A stretch of 64,000 nt of DNA from Alphaproteobacteria bacterium (GTDB lineage Bacteria > Pseudomonadota > Alphaproteobacteria > Rhizobiales > Rhizobiaceae): contig JAHJHT010000013.1 of NCBI GenBank assembly GCA_018823835.1, positions 62,001 through 126,000 on the forward strand, in the 5' to 3' direction. Shown here in pieces: positions 15,840 to 27,476 of this stretch (position 1 is the stretch's first letter; each line of letters begins with the position of its first letter). The notes beneath the pieces are model-generated. The model saw only the letters and a list, made by a program, of their open reading frames with translations. It ran no database searches and was not told where the DNA came from. The position numbers and the translations under genes are program-made.

Positions 15840-17531
15840 ATGTTTTCACGGCGCGAGTTCCTCATGGCGACGGCCGCTCTTTCGGCAATCGCCGGACCGG
15901 GGCTGGTCGGCCGCTGGTCACAGGCCGCCGCGCAGCAGAGCCTGACGGAAGACGGCCTGCTCGACTTCGACGCCTTCGGCAATGTCACGCTGGTGCACAT
16001 CACCGACATTCACGCCCAGCTGATGCCGGTCTATTTCCGCGAGCCGTCGGTCAATCTCGGCGTCGGCGAAGTGGCCGGCCTGCCGCCGCACGTGACGGGC
16101 GCCGACCTGCTCAAGCTCTACAACATCGAACCCGGCTCGCCGCACGCCTACGCGCTGACGTCGGAGGATTTTTCCGCCCTTGCCAAGACCTACGGCAAGA
16201 TGGGCGGCATCGACCGCATCGCCACGATCGTCAAGCGCATCCGCGCCGAGCGCGGCGACAACATGCTGCTGCTCGATGGCGGCGACACCTGGCAGGGCAG
16301 CTACACCTCGCTGCAGACCAAGGGCCAGGACATGGTCGAGGCGTTCAATGCGCTGGCGCCCGACGCGATGACCGGCCACTGGGAGTTCACCTACGGGGCG
16401 GAGCGCGTGCAGGAGATCATCGACGGTCTTCCCTTCGCCTTTCTCGGCGGCAACATCTACGACGCCGAGTGGAACGAGCCGGCCTTCGAAGCCTACAAGA
16501 TGTTCGACAAGGGCGGCGTCAAGGTGGCGGTGCTCGGTCAGGCGTTTCCCTATACGCCGATCGCCAACCCGCGCTGGATGTTCCCCAACTGGTCGTTCGG
16601 CATCCGCGAGGAGGACGTCGTCAAGAATGTCGAGGCGGCGCGCGCCGACGGCGCCGAGCTTATCGTGCTCTTGTCGCATAACGGCTTCGACGTCGACCGG
16701 GCGCTGGCGTCGCGGGTGAGCGGCATCGACGTCATCCTGACGGGGCACACCCATGACGCGCTGCCCGAACCGGTGCTGGTCGGCAAGACGCTGCTCATTG
16801 CCTCGGGCTCGCACGGCAAGTTCGTGACGCGGCTCGACCTCGAGGTGCAGGGCGGCGAGATGAAGGGCTTCAGGCATCGCCTGATCCCGGTCTTTTCCGA
16901 CGTGATCGCGCCAGACGCGGATATGACAGCGCTGGTGGCCGACCTGCGCGCACCCTACGAGGCCGAGCTGAAGCGCGAACTGGCGACGACGGAATCGCTG
17001 CTCTACCGGCGCGGCAACTTCAACGGCACCTTCGACGACCTGATCTGCCAGGCGCTGATCGACGTGCGCGAGGCCGACATTGCCCTGTCGCCGGGATTCC
17101 GCTGGGGGACGTCCGTCCTGCCCGGGCAGAAGATCACGGTCGAGGACCTGCACAACGCCTGCGCCATGACCTATCCGGCGGCCTACCGCTCGACGATGAC
17201 CGGCTCGACGCTGAAGGACATCCTGGAAGACGTCGCCGACAATCTGTTCAACAAGGATCCCTATTACCAGCAGGGCGGCGACATGGTGCGCGTCGGCGGC
17301 ATGGGCTACACGATCGACCCCAATGGCAGCATGGGCGGGCGCATCTCGGGCATGACGCTGCTGAAGAGCGGCGAGGCGATCGAGCCTTCCAAGGAATATG
17401 TCGTCGCCGGCTGGGCCTCGATCAACGAGGCGACCGAGGGCCCGCCGATCTGGGAGGTCGTCGAGGACTATCTCGCGAAGAACCCTGTCGTGACGCTCGA
17501 GGAAAACCGCTCGGTCACGGTCGCGGCGTAG
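15840..17531 (+). CDS. soxB: SoxB: Mn-dependent sulfate thiohydrolase
   Basis: A 563-residue protein of the 5'-nucleotidase superfamily. It has a Tat signal (SRREFLMATAALSAIAG, residues 3-19), a metallophosphatase domain with HITDIHAQ (D56, H58), LLDGGDTWQGS (D149), the SoxB-specific MTGHWEFTYG near 177-186, SHNGFDVD and GHTHDALPEP. A C-terminal 5'-nucleotidase-like domain follows from about residue 390. SoxB hydrolyses the sulfonate from SoxY-bound cysteine-S-sulfonate, releasing sulfate. GAGGAGA precedes the ATG. This gene is the standard marker of the Sox pathway. Confidence 0.97.
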   Translation: MFSRREFLMATAALSAIAGPGLVGRWSQAAAQQSLTEDGLLDFDAFGNVTLVHITDIHAQLMPVYFREPSVNLGVGEVAGLPPHVTGADLLKLYNIEPGSPHAYALTSEDFSALAKTYGKMGGIDRIATIVKRIRAERGDNMLLLDGGDTWQGSYTSLQTKGQDMVEAFNALAPDAMTGHWEFTYGAERVQEIIDGLPFAFLGGNIYDAEWNEPAFEAYKMFDKGGVKVAVLGQAFPYTPIANPRWMFPNWSFGIREEDVVKNVEAARADGAELIVLLSHNGFDVDRALASRVSGIDVILTGHTHDALPEPVLVGKTLLIASGSHGKFVTRLDLEVQGGEMKGFRHRLIPVFSDVIAPDADMTALVADLRAPYEAELKRELATTESLLYRRGNFNGTFDDLICQALIDVREADIALSPGFRWGTSVLPGQKITVEDLHNACAMTYPAAYRSTMTGSTLKDILEDVADNLFNKDPYYQQGGDMVRVGGMGYTIDPNGSMGGRISGMTLLKSGEAIEPSKEYVVAGWASINEATEGPPIWEVVEDYLAKNPVVTLEENRSVTVAA

Positions 17532-17535
17532 TCAT

Positions 17536-17569
17536 CCGGCCGCCATGCCGTTGGACAGGGGCGGTCCGG
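17536..17569 (+). terminator. GC-rich stem-loop after soxB (weak terminator or attenuator)
   Basis: CCGGCCGCC (17536-17544) pairs with GGCGG-T-CCGG (17560-17569) with one bulged T, followed by TTTGAT. The T-run is short, so any termination would be partial. Placed 4 bases after soxB and just before a SoxR-type site, it may separate soxVWXYZAB from soxCD expression. Confidence 0.35.
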
Positions 17570-17577
17570 TTTGATAC

Positions 17578-17593
17578 ATATGAAAATCAATAT
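17578..17593. promoter_or_regulatory. Putative SoxR operator upstream of soxC
   Basis: ATAT-GAAAATCA-ATAT within the perfect 6-bp inverted repeat ACATAT-N8-ATATGT (17576-17595). It shares the 16-bp architecture and A-rich spacer of the other three sites and lies 32 bases before soxC. It suggests an additional promoter for soxCD. Confidence 0.5.
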
Positions 17594-17625
17594 GTGTTCA
17601 CTTCTTGCAGTATCGGGACATGCGC

Positions 17626-18903
17626 ATGACGGATACACCCAGTAAAGGAACGGCGACGCGCCGCGGCTTTCTGAAGGCCGGTCTGACAGGCGGCGTCGCG
17701 CTTGCCGGCGCGGCGGCGGCGGGCAGGGCGGTCGCTGCCGGCGACCCGCTGATTACCGAGGTCCAGGACTGGAACCGCTACCCGGGCGATGGCGTCGATG
17801 CGCGTCCCTACGGCACGCCGTCGCAGTTCGAGGCCGGCGTGGTGCGCAAGAACGTGGCGTGGCTGACGGCCGACCCGATCTCCTCGGTCAATTTCACGCC
17901 CCTGCACGAACTCGATGGCATCATCACGCCGAGCGGGCTCTGCTTCGAGCGCCACCATGCGGGCATTGCCGAGATCGACCCGGCGAGCCACCGCCTGATG
18001 ATCAACGGCCTGGTCGACAAGCCGCTCGTCTTCACCATGGCCGACCTCAAGCGCTTCCCGCGCCACAACAAGGTCTATTTCCTCGAATGCGCAGCCAACA
18101 GCGGCATGGAGTGGCGCGGCGCCCAGCTCAACGGCTGCCAGTTCACGCACGGCATGATCCACTGCGTGATGTATACCGGCGTGCTGCTGAAGGACATTCT
18201 GGCCGAGGCCGGCGTCACGACAGCGGGCAAGTGGGTGCTGGCCGAAGGCGCGGATGCCTCGGCGATGACGCGCTCGATCCCGCTCGAGAAGGCGCTCGAC
18301 GACTGCATGGTTGCGTTTGCCATGAACGGCGAGGCGCTGCGTCCCGAGCAGGGCTACCCGCTGCGCCTCGTGGTGCCGGGTTGGGAAGGCAACATGTGGG
18401 TCAAGTGGCTGCGCCGCCTCGAGGTGGGCGACCAGCCCTGGCAGCAGCGCGAGGAAACGTCGAAATACACCGACCTGCTCGCCAACGGAAAGGCCAGGCG
18501 CTTCACCTGGGCGATGGACGTGAAGTCCGTAATTACCAGCCCGAGCCCGCAGGCGCCGATCACCCATGGCCGCGGCCGGACCGTGCTCAGCGGGCTTGCC
18601 TGGTCGGGCAACGGCACCATCAAGCGCGTCGACGTCTCGGTGGACGGCGGCCGCAACTGGCACACCGCCCGCATCGACGGGCCGAGCCTTTCGCTGGCGC
18701 TGCACCGCTTCTATTACGAGTTCGACTGGGACGGCTCCGAGCTGTTCCTGCAGTCGCGCGCCATCGATGAACAGGGTTTCGTGCAGCCGACCAAGAACGC
18801 GCTGCGCGCCGCGCGCGGCGAAAATTCCATCTACCACAATAACGGGATTCAAACCTGGCATGTCAGCAAGGACGGAGTGGTCGAGAATGTCGAAATTTCT
18901 TGA
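17626..18903 (+). CDS. soxC: SoxC: molybdopterin sulfane dehydrogenase subunit
   Basis: A sulfite-oxidase-family protein of about 425 residues. It has a Tat signal (TATRRGFLKAGLTGGVALAGAAAAG, residues 9-33) and the Moco domain with FERHHAGIAEIDPASHRLMINGLVDKPL, YFLECAANSGMEW (molybdenum-ligating Cys) and PLRLVVPGWEGNMWVKWLRRLEV. A dimerisation domain follows with VDVSVDGGRNWHTA. The ATG at 17626 is chosen over 17605 (TTG) and 17620 (ATG) because GGGA lies 7 bases before it. SoxCD oxidises the SoxY-bound sulfane sulfur, yielding six electrons; its presence means thiosulfate can be oxidised completely to sulfate without sulfur globules. Confidence 0.95.
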   Translation: MTDTPSKGTATRRGFLKAGLTGGVALAGAAAAGRAVAAGDPLITEVQDWNRYPGDGVDARPYGTPSQFEAGVVRKNVAWLTADPISSVNFTPLHELDGIITPSGLCFERHHAGIAEIDPASHRLMINGLVDKPLVFTMADLKRFPRHNKVYFLECAANSGMEWRGAQLNGCQFTHGMIHCVMYTGVLLKDILAEAGVTTAGKWVLAEGADASAMTRSIPLEKALDDCMVAFAMNGEALRPEQGYPLRLVVPGWEGNMWVKWLRRLEVGDQPWQQREETSKYTDLLANGKARRFTWAMDVKSVITSPSPQAPITHGRGRTVLSGLAWSGNGTIKRVDVSVDGGRNWHTARIDGPSLSLALHRFYYEFDWDGSELFLQSRAIDEQGFVQPTKNALRAARGENSIYHNNGIQTWHVSKDGVVENVEIS

Positions 18904-20008
18904 AATCGGCATCGCCGCCGCGGCGACGCTGCTGATCGCCGTCCAGTCTGCTGGCGCGCAGGACGCGGCCGCCGGCGAAAAGCTGTTTGCGAAGTGCAAG
19001 GCGTGCCACGCCGTGGGCGAGGGCGCCAAGAACCGAGTCGGGCCGCATCTCAACGAGCTGATGGGCCGTACCGCCGGTACCGTCGAATCCTATCGCTACT
19101 CCAAGGCCATGGCGAAGGCCGGCGAGGAAGGGCTGGTGTGGAACGACGAAACGCTCAAGACCTATCTCACAAGCCCCAAGGCGATGGTGAAGGGCACCAA
19201 GATGGCCTTTTCCGGCCTGAAGGACGAGGGCGATCTCGCCAACATGATCGCCTACCTGTCGACCTTCTCCACCGCGACCGAGAGTGCCGCCGAGCCGGCC
19301 GCGGAAGAAGCCGCGGCGCCTGTAGAGGCTGCTGCGGCCGACGTGCCCGAGGCAGCAGTGGAAGCCGCGGCCGTCGCCGAGCCCGCCGCCGAAGGCGCCG
19401 GTGCCCATCTCAAGCTCGGACGCCCCGCCACGGAGGAAGAGATCGCGGCCTGGGACATCGACGTGCGCGCCGACGGACTTGGCCTTCCGGACGGCCACGG
19501 CACGGTGGCGGAAGGCGAGATCCTGTTCGACGAGAACTGCGCCTCCTGCCACGGCGATTTCGGCGAGGCTGTCGGCCGCTGGCCGGTGCTTGCGGGCGGG
19601 CAGGGCACGCTGAGCGACGACCGGCCGGTCAAGACGATCGGCTCCTACTGGCCCTATTTGTCGACCGTGTTCGACTACACGCGGCGCGCGATGCCTTTCG
19701 GCAACGCCCGCTCGCTGTCGGACGACGACGTCTATGCGCTGACCGCCTACCTGCTCTATCTGAACGACATCGTCACCGACGAGGAGTTCGAGCTGTCGAA
19801 GTCGAATTTCGAAAGCGTCAGGTTGCCCAACGAGGCCAACTTCGTCGACGACGACCGCAAGGCGGAACCGCAATACGCCGACAAGGCTGAGCCCTGCATG
19901 AAGGACTGCGCCGAGGGCGCGGCAAAGATCATCATGCATGCGGCCGTGCTGGACGTGACCCCGGAAGCCGCCGACGGCGACGAGGCGCCGGCAGCCGGCA
20001 TCGAATAG
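18887..20008 (+). CDS. soxD: SoxD: dihaem cytochrome c subunit of sulfane dehydrogenase
   Basis: A 373-residue protein starting inside the end of soxC (17-base overlap), a sign of translational coupling. It has a signal peptide (MSKFLEIGIAAAATLLIAVQSAGAQ), an N-terminal cytochrome c2-like domain with C37-KA-CH41 and a Met in GTKMAF, a long Ala/Glu/Pro-rich linker (about residues 128-172), and a C-terminal haem domain with C218-AS-CH222 and RRAMPFGNARSLSDDDVYALTAYLLYLN. The two-domain build matches Paracoccus SoxD. It accepts electrons from the SoxC molybdenum centre and passes them to the respiratory chain. It ends the sox gene series. Confidence 0.95.
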   Translation: MSKFLEIGIAAAATLLIAVQSAGAQDAAAGEKLFAKCKACHAVGEGAKNRVGPHLNELMGRTAGTVESYRYSKAMAKAGEEGLVWNDETLKTYLTSPKAMVKGTKMAFSGLKDEGDLANMIAYLSTFSTATESAAEPAAEEAAAPVEAAAADVPEAAVEAAAVAEPAAEGAGAHLKLGRPATEEEIAAWDIDVRADGLGLPDGHGTVAEGEILFDENCASCHGDFGEAVGRWPVLAGGQGTLSDDRPVKTIGSYWPYLSTVFDYTRRAMPFGNARSLSDDDVYALTAYLLYLNDIVTDEEFELSKSNFESVRLPNEANFVDDDRKAEPQYADKAEPCMKDCAEGAAKIIMHAAVLDVTPEAADGDEAPAAGIE

Positions 20009-20044
20009 GGGTCTGCGACCGACAATCGACGGTCCGCCGGCCGG

Positions 20045-21028
20045 TCAGGCCTGGTAGCAGCCGCGCTCGATGGCCAGGCGGCGGACCAACGCCAGCACAG
20101 TGTCGATGGTCGGCGTCGGTCGGTCTGTCAGGCGGCCAAGTTCCTGCACGACGGTGACCAGCGCGTCGATTTCCATCGGCCGGCCACGCTCGAGATCCTG
20201 CAGCATCGAGGTCTTGTGCGCTCCGACGGCGCCGGCACCCTTGATGCGGCGGTCGACGTCAATGGTGAAGCGGACGCCGAGCGCTTCGCCGATGGCCTGC
20301 GCCTCCAGCATCATCGCCCTGGCGAGCGCGCGCGTGCCGTCATCGGCGACGATTGCCTCGAGCGTGCTGCCGGTCAGCGCGGAGATCGGGTTGAAGCAGA
20401 GATTGCCCCACAGCTTGACCCAGATCTCGCTGCGGATGTCTTCGCGCACCGGTGCCTGCAGGCCGGCCGCGATCATTTCGTCGGCAAGCCGGGTGACGCG
20501 TTCGCTCTTTTCGCCGGACGGTTCGCCCAGCGAGAAGCGCCGTCCCTCGACATGGCGGATCAGGCCGGGTGCGTCGACCTCGACGGCGGGGTAGACGACC
20601 GAGCCGATGACGCGTTCAGGCCCGAGCCCGCTCCAGATCAAGCCGCCCGGATCGACGGCTTCGAGGCGCGTGCCGTCGAGTTCTCCGCCGAGCTTGTAGA
20701 AATACCACCAGGGCACGCCGTTCTGCATGGTCACCACGGCGGTGTCGGGGCCGACGAGCGGTGCGATCTGGGCGAGCGCCGGACCGACCGAGTGGGCCTT
20801 GAGCGCCAGCACGACATAGTCCTGCACGCCGAGGTCGGCTGCCCGCTCGGCTGCGCGCACGGGGACCGCCGTCTCCTTGCCGTCCTCGACGAGGCGCAGG
20901 CCGTCCTTCTCGATTGCCTGGAGATGCGCGCCGCGCGCCACGACCGACAGGTCGACGCGGCCCGTGGCCGCCATCTTGGCCGCGAGATAACCGCCGATGG
21001 CGCCGGCGCCGAAGACCGTGACCCGCAT
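20045..21028 (-). CDS. Ketopantoate reductase-like (ApbA/PanE family) oxidoreductase
   Basis: A 327-residue protein with an N-terminal NAD(P) Rossmann motif GAGAIGGYLAAKM (about residues 7-19), the PanE-type segment VGPDTAVVTMQNGVPWW, and the C-terminal catalytic region EIWVKLWGNLCFNPISALTG with the conserved Lys and Asn. True PanE reduces 2-dehydropantoate to pantoate, but many relatives act on other 2-oxo acids. This is the last gene of the vitamin B6 operon, overlapping the start of the CoA-ligase gene by one base. A role on a 2-oxo acid released by ring degradation is at least as likely as pantothenate synthesis. Confidence 0.8.
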   Translation of the reverse strand: MRVTVFGAGAIGGYLAAKMAATGRVDLSVVARGAHLQAIEKDGLRLVEDGKETAVPVRAAERAADLGVQDYVVLALKAHSVGPALAQIAPLVGPDTAVVTMQNGVPWWYFYKLGGELDGTRLEAVDPGGLIWSGLGPERVIGSVVYPAVEVDAPGLIRHVEGRRFSLGEPSGEKSERVTRLADEMIAAGLQAPVREDIRSEIWVKLWGNLCFNPISALTGSTLEAIVADDGTRALARAMMLEAQAIGEALGVRFTIDVDRRIKGAGAVGAHKTSMLQDLERGRPMEIDALVTVVQELGRLTDRPTPTIDTVLALVRRLAIERGCYQA

Positions 21029-22563
21029 CAGGCGAGACCGAGCTTGGCTGCCAGGCCGATGCGCTGCAGCTTGCCAGTGGCGCCCTTGGGAATTTCCTCG
21101 AGGATGAGGACGCGGCGCGGCACCTTGAAGTCGGCGAGCCGCTCCGAGCAGAAGTCGCGGATCTCGATCTCGGTGACCACAAGCCCTTCGCGCAGCACGA
21201 CGGCCGCGGCGACATCCTCGCCGAGCTTCGGATGCGGCATGGCGAAGGTGACGACCTGGGCGACGGCCGGATGGTCCATCAGCACGTCGTCCACCTCGAG
21301 CGGCGAGATCTTTTCGCCGCCGCGGTTGATGATTTCCTTCAGCCGGCCTGTCACGCGCAAATAGCCGTCCTCGTCGAGCACGCCCTGGTCGCCGGTGTGG
21401 AACCAGCCATGCGCGAAAGCGCTGGCGTTGGCCTCGGGGTTCTTCTCGTAGCCGGCCGTCACGTTCGGGCCGCGGATGACGATCTCGCCGCCATGGCCGG
21501 TCTGCATCAGCAGACCGTCGGGCGACATGATGGCCACCTCGGGGCCGGCTGCGGCGCCGACGCTGCCCGGCTTGCGCTGGCCGGGCGGCAGCTGGTTGGA
21601 GGTCATCTGATGGGCGGCTTCCGTCATGCCGTAGGATTCGATGACCGGGCAGCCGAAGGTCGATTCAAGCTCGGCCATGACCTGCGCCGGCAGCGAGGCG
21701 GAGGAGGAGCGGATGAAGCGGAGTTTTGCGGCTGCAACGATTTCCGGATTGCGCGCGGCGCGCGACAGGATCGCCTGGTGCATGGTCGGCACCGCCGTGT
21801 ACCAGCTCGGCCTGGCATCGCCGAGCCACTGGAAGAAGCGGAGCGCGTTGAAGCCCGGCGTGCAGACGACGCTGCCGCCGGCGGCGAGCGAGGAAAGCAC
21901 GGCGGCAATCAGCCCGTGAATGTGGAACAGCGGCATGATGTTAAGGCAGACATCGTCCGGCCCGAGGCCGAGCGTCGCGCCGATATGACGGGCCGAGGCC
22001 GCCAGGTTGGCCTGGCTGAGCGGCACCAGCTTGGGACGCGAGGTGGTGCCCGAGGTGTGCAGCAGGAGGGCAATGTGTTCCGCTCCGGCATGGCCGGGAG
22101 CGGCTGGCGCGCCGACCGCATCGCCCTTGATGCTGAAGCTGCCGGCGGGCTGGTCCGGAGCAAAATGCAGGCGCAACACGCCGATGCCAAGCCGCTTCGC
22201 AACGTCAACTGCCGGTCCGTCATCGTCCTCGCCGACCAGAATCGCCTTGGGGTCGATGTCGCTCAGGTAGAAGTCCAGCTCGTCGGCCCGGTAGGCGGGG
22301 TTGAGCGGCGCCGTCGCAACGGTGGCGGCCAGTGCGATGAATGACGCCGCCATTTCCGGGCCGTTCGGCAGCACGATGGCGACGCGGTCGCCGCGGCCGA
22401 TGCCGAGCGCGTTGAGTTCGCTGGCGGTGTGGGCGATCTGCTCACGCAGGCCGCCATGGCTGAGGGGCGCCCTGTCGGGCGCCGCGATGGCCGGTGCATC
22501 CGCGCGCCCGGCCGCCATGATTTCGATGATCGACGCCGCGCGCGCCTTGTCGGTGCTGCTCAC
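21028..22563 (-). CDS. AMP-forming acyl-CoA synthetase, oxalate-CoA ligase-like
   Basis: A 511-residue ANL-superfamily enzyme. It has P-loop HTSGTTSRPK (about residues 169-178), the A5 region ESYGMTEAAHQMTSN, GWFHTGDQGVLDEDGYLRVTGRLKEIINRGGEKISP and the C-terminal catalytic Lys in PKGATGKLQR. The stretch ESYGMTEAAHQMTSNQLPPGQRKPGSVG closely resembles oxalyl-CoA synthetases (plant AAE3, yeast Pcs60) as I remember them, rather than long-chain fatty-acid ligases. It lies between pyridoxal 4-dehydrogenase and the ketopantoate-reductase-like gene in the B6 operon. Oxalate or another short di-acid formed on ring breakdown is a reasonable substrate guess. Confidence 0.78.
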   Translation of the reverse strand: MSSTDKARAASIIEIMAAGRADAPAIAAPDRAPLSHGGLREQIAHTASELNALGIGRGDRVAIVLPNGPEMAASFIALAATVATAPLNPAYRADELDFYLSDIDPKAILVGEDDDGPAVDVAKRLGIGVLRLHFAPDQPAGSFSIKGDAVGAPAAPGHAGAEHIALLLHTSGTTSRPKLVPLSQANLAASARHIGATLGLGPDDVCLNIMPLFHIHGLIAAVLSSLAAGGSVVCTPGFNALRFFQWLGDARPSWYTAVPTMHQAILSRAARNPEIVAAAKLRFIRSSSASLPAQVMAELESTFGCPVIESYGMTEAAHQMTSNQLPPGQRKPGSVGAAAGPEVAIMSPDGLLMQTGHGGEIVIRGPNVTAGYEKNPEANASAFAHGWFHTGDQGVLDEDGYLRVTGRLKEIINRGGEKISPLEVDDVLMDHPAVAQVVTFAMPHPKLGEDVAAAVVLREGLVVTEIEIRDFCSERLADFKVPRRVLILEEIPKGATGKLQRIGLAAKLGLA

Positions 22564-22593
22564 ATATTCCTCCCGGTGGTTGCGGCTGCCAGC

Positions 22594-24559
<1,966 letters not shown>

Positions 24560-24584
24560 GGGTCTGTTCTCCGCGTTTGCCCGC

Positions 24585-25442
<858 letters not shown>

Positions 25443-26378
25443 TCAGCGCGCCCCGCGCTCGTAGGGAATGCCGAGTGCCGCCGGCAGGCTGGCGCGCCTG
25501 CCGAACAACACCAGCATGATCATCACCGCCAGGAAAGGCAGCATCTGGATGACGTCGGTCGGAATGTTGATGCCGGCGACCTGCATGGCGGTGGTCAGCG
25601 ACAGGCAGATGCCGAACAGCAGCGCGCCAAACAGCACCCAGATCGGGCGTCCCCGCGCCAGCATGGCGAGCACGATGCCGAGGAATCCGGCGCCGTTGGT
25701 GATGAAGGGAATGAACAGGCCGGCGCCGACATTGGCGAGATAGGCGCCGCCGAGGCCGGCCATGCCGCCGGTGGTCAGCACCGCGATGGTGCGCGTGCGC
25801 ATGACATCGACGCCGGCAACGTCGAGCGCCGCCGGCTTGTCGCCGGCCGCCTGCAGGTTCAGCCCGAGCTGGGTGCGGCGGTAGATGATGCTCATCACGA
25901 CGACCAGCGCGACGGCGAGGTAGACCAGAAGATGGTGCTTGAACAGCGCCGGGCCGAGCACGGGGATGTCGGACAGCACGGGAATGACGGTCGCGTCGGC
26001 GGCCGGCAGGCGCGGGTAGCTGCGCGAGAACTGGAAGTGATGCAGCAGCGCCGTCAGCCCTTCGAGGCCGAGCGTCAGGGCGATGCCGATGACGATCTGG
26101 TTGAGGCCGAGCCGTACGCAGAGCAGCGCCATCACGAGGGCCACGGCCATGCCGCCGAGCGCGCCGGTCAGGAAGCCGAGCCACAGCGAGCCGGAGTAAA
26201 AGGCACCGACGAAGCCGCAATAGGCGCCGCAGATCATCATGCCCTCGATGCCGATGTTGAGGACGCCGGCCTTCTCCGACATTTGCTCGCCGAGGCCGGC
26301 AAGCAGCAGCGGGATCGCGGCCGTGACAGCACCGAAGAGAAGCGCGCCGAGGAAGACTTCGCTGAACAGGCCGGTCAT
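25443..26378 (-). CDS. ABC importer permease 2 (BMP/nucleoside-type), likely for B6 vitamers
   Basis: A 311-residue membrane protein of the branched-chain/ribose/nucleoside permease superfamily with about 9 hydrophobic segments. Typical motifs are EKAGVLNIGIEGMMICGAYCGFVGAF near residue 35, GLNQIVIGIALTLGLEGLT, and GAGFLGIVLAMLARGRPIWVLFGALLFG in the second half. It pairs with the permease encoded 3 bases upstream, the double ATPase and the BMP-type binding protein. All four genes are co-directional with the pyridoxal/pyridoxamine catabolic genes, which points to pyridoxine, pyridoxal or pyridoxamine as cargo instead of nucleosides. Confidence 0.88.
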   Translation of the reverse strand: MTGLFSEVFLGALLFGAVTAAIPLLLAGLGEQMSEKAGVLNIGIEGMMICGAYCGFVGAFYSGSLWLGFLTGALGGMAVALVMALLCVRLGLNQIVIGIALTLGLEGLTALLHHFQFSRSYPRLPAADATVIPVLSDIPVLGPALFKHHLLVYLAVALVVVMSIIYRRTQLGLNLQAAGDKPAALDVAGVDVMRTRTIAVLTTGGMAGLGGAYLANVGAGLFIPFITNGAGFLGIVLAMLARGRPIWVLFGALLFGICLSLTTAMQVAGINIPTDVIQMLPFLAVMIMLVLFGRRASLPAALGIPYERGAR

Positions 26379-26381
26379 CGC

Positions 26382-27476
26382 TCAGGCCTTTCGCGACTGG
26401 TTGTGCCGGTGGTCGAAATATTCGGCCAGCGCCAGCATGACGAGGACGATGGCGACCAGCACCAGCGTGAAGGTGTTGGGCACGCCGACGCGGCGCGCGG
26501 CACTCTCGCCGCCGATCGACAGCACCGACAGCAGGAAGACGAAGCCGATCGCGGCAAAGCCGTTCATGCGTGCCAGGAAGACGGCCGGAATGACCGCCAT
26601 GCCATAGGCAGGGTTCCAGTCGGCGCGCACATTGCCCTGAACGCCGACAATGTCGACGGCGCCGCCGAGGCCGACCAGGCCGGCCGAGAGCGCGAAGACC
26701 GCGACGGTCAGCTTCGGCACGCCGAGACCGGCATGAATGGCGGCGCGCGGATTGGCGCCGACGATGCGCAGCTTCAGACCGAAGGCGGTGCGGGTCATCA
26801 TCAGGTGGACGGCGATGATGGCGACGAGACCGAAGATAAGCCCGCTGGTGATGGTGGTGTCGAAGAGCCGCGGCAGCCGGTCCTCGACGGGCAGCGTGCG
26901 GGTCTGCGGCACGGTCGTCGCCGGGTCGAGGAAGACGAGCTTGACCAGCACATTGGCAAGCGAGGTGCCGAGAAAGGTCATCATCAGTGTGGTGATGATC
27001 TCGTTGACGCCCTGGTAGGCGCGCAGCAGAGCCGGCACGAGGGACCAGATCATGGCGACCGCCGTGGCCAGGACGAAGGCTATGGGGAGCGCCATCCAGC
27101 CCGGCAACACCTCTACCAGCAGGGGAGCGCTGGCCGCTGCGGTGACCGCGCCGAGCAGGAACTGGCCGTCGCCGCCGAGATTCCACATGCCGGCGCGAAA
27201 CGCGACGATCAGCCCGGCCGCGACGAAGAGCAGCGGCGCCATGCGCGTCAGCGTCTGCTGTATGCCGAGCGGCGACAGCAGGCCGCGCTGCAGCACGGTG
27301 CCGTAATAGGTGAGGGGATCGACGCCGACGGCAAGCAGGATGGCGCCGGCAAGCACGAGGGCGGCGAGGATCGGACCGATCGCCATCAGAAGGCGATGCA
27401 CGAAGCCGCCGCCGGCGGGTGCAGGGGTGGAATCGACGGCCGTCGCTTCGGCGGGTCCCGTGGCTTCGACGCTCAT
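26382..27476 (-). CDS. ABC importer permease 1 (BMP/nucleoside-type), likely for B6 vitamers
   Basis: A 364-residue membrane protein. The ATG at 27476 overlaps the stop of the ATPase gene (ATGA); an upstream frame extension to 27581 lies inside that gene and is rejected. About 10 hydrophobic segments and the family motif FRAGMWNLGGDGQFLLGAVTA near residue 95 are seen, as well as ALLRAYQGVNEIITTLMMTFLG and NPAYGMAVIPAVFLARMNGFAAIGFVFLLSVLSIGGE. It is the YufP/NupB-like half of the membrane channel. The N-terminal 35 residues are hydrophilic and rich in Ala and Pro. Confidence 0.88.
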   Translation of the reverse strand: MSVEATGPAEATAVDSTPAPAGGGFVHRLLMAIGPILAALVLAGAILLAVGVDPLTYYGTVLQRGLLSPLGIQQTLTRMAPLLFVAAGLIVAFRAGMWNLGGDGQFLLGAVTAAASAPLLVEVLPGWMALPIAFVLATAVAMIWSLVPALLRAYQGVNEIITTLMMTFLGTSLANVLVKLVFLDPATTVPQTRTLPVEDRLPRLFDTTITSGLIFGLVAIIAVHLMMTRTAFGLKLRIVGANPRAAIHAGLGVPKLTVAVFALSAGLVGLGGAVDIVGVQGNVRADWNPAYGMAVIPAVFLARMNGFAAIGFVFLLSVLSIGGESAARRVGVPNTFTLVLVAIVLVMLALAEYFDHRHNQSRKA

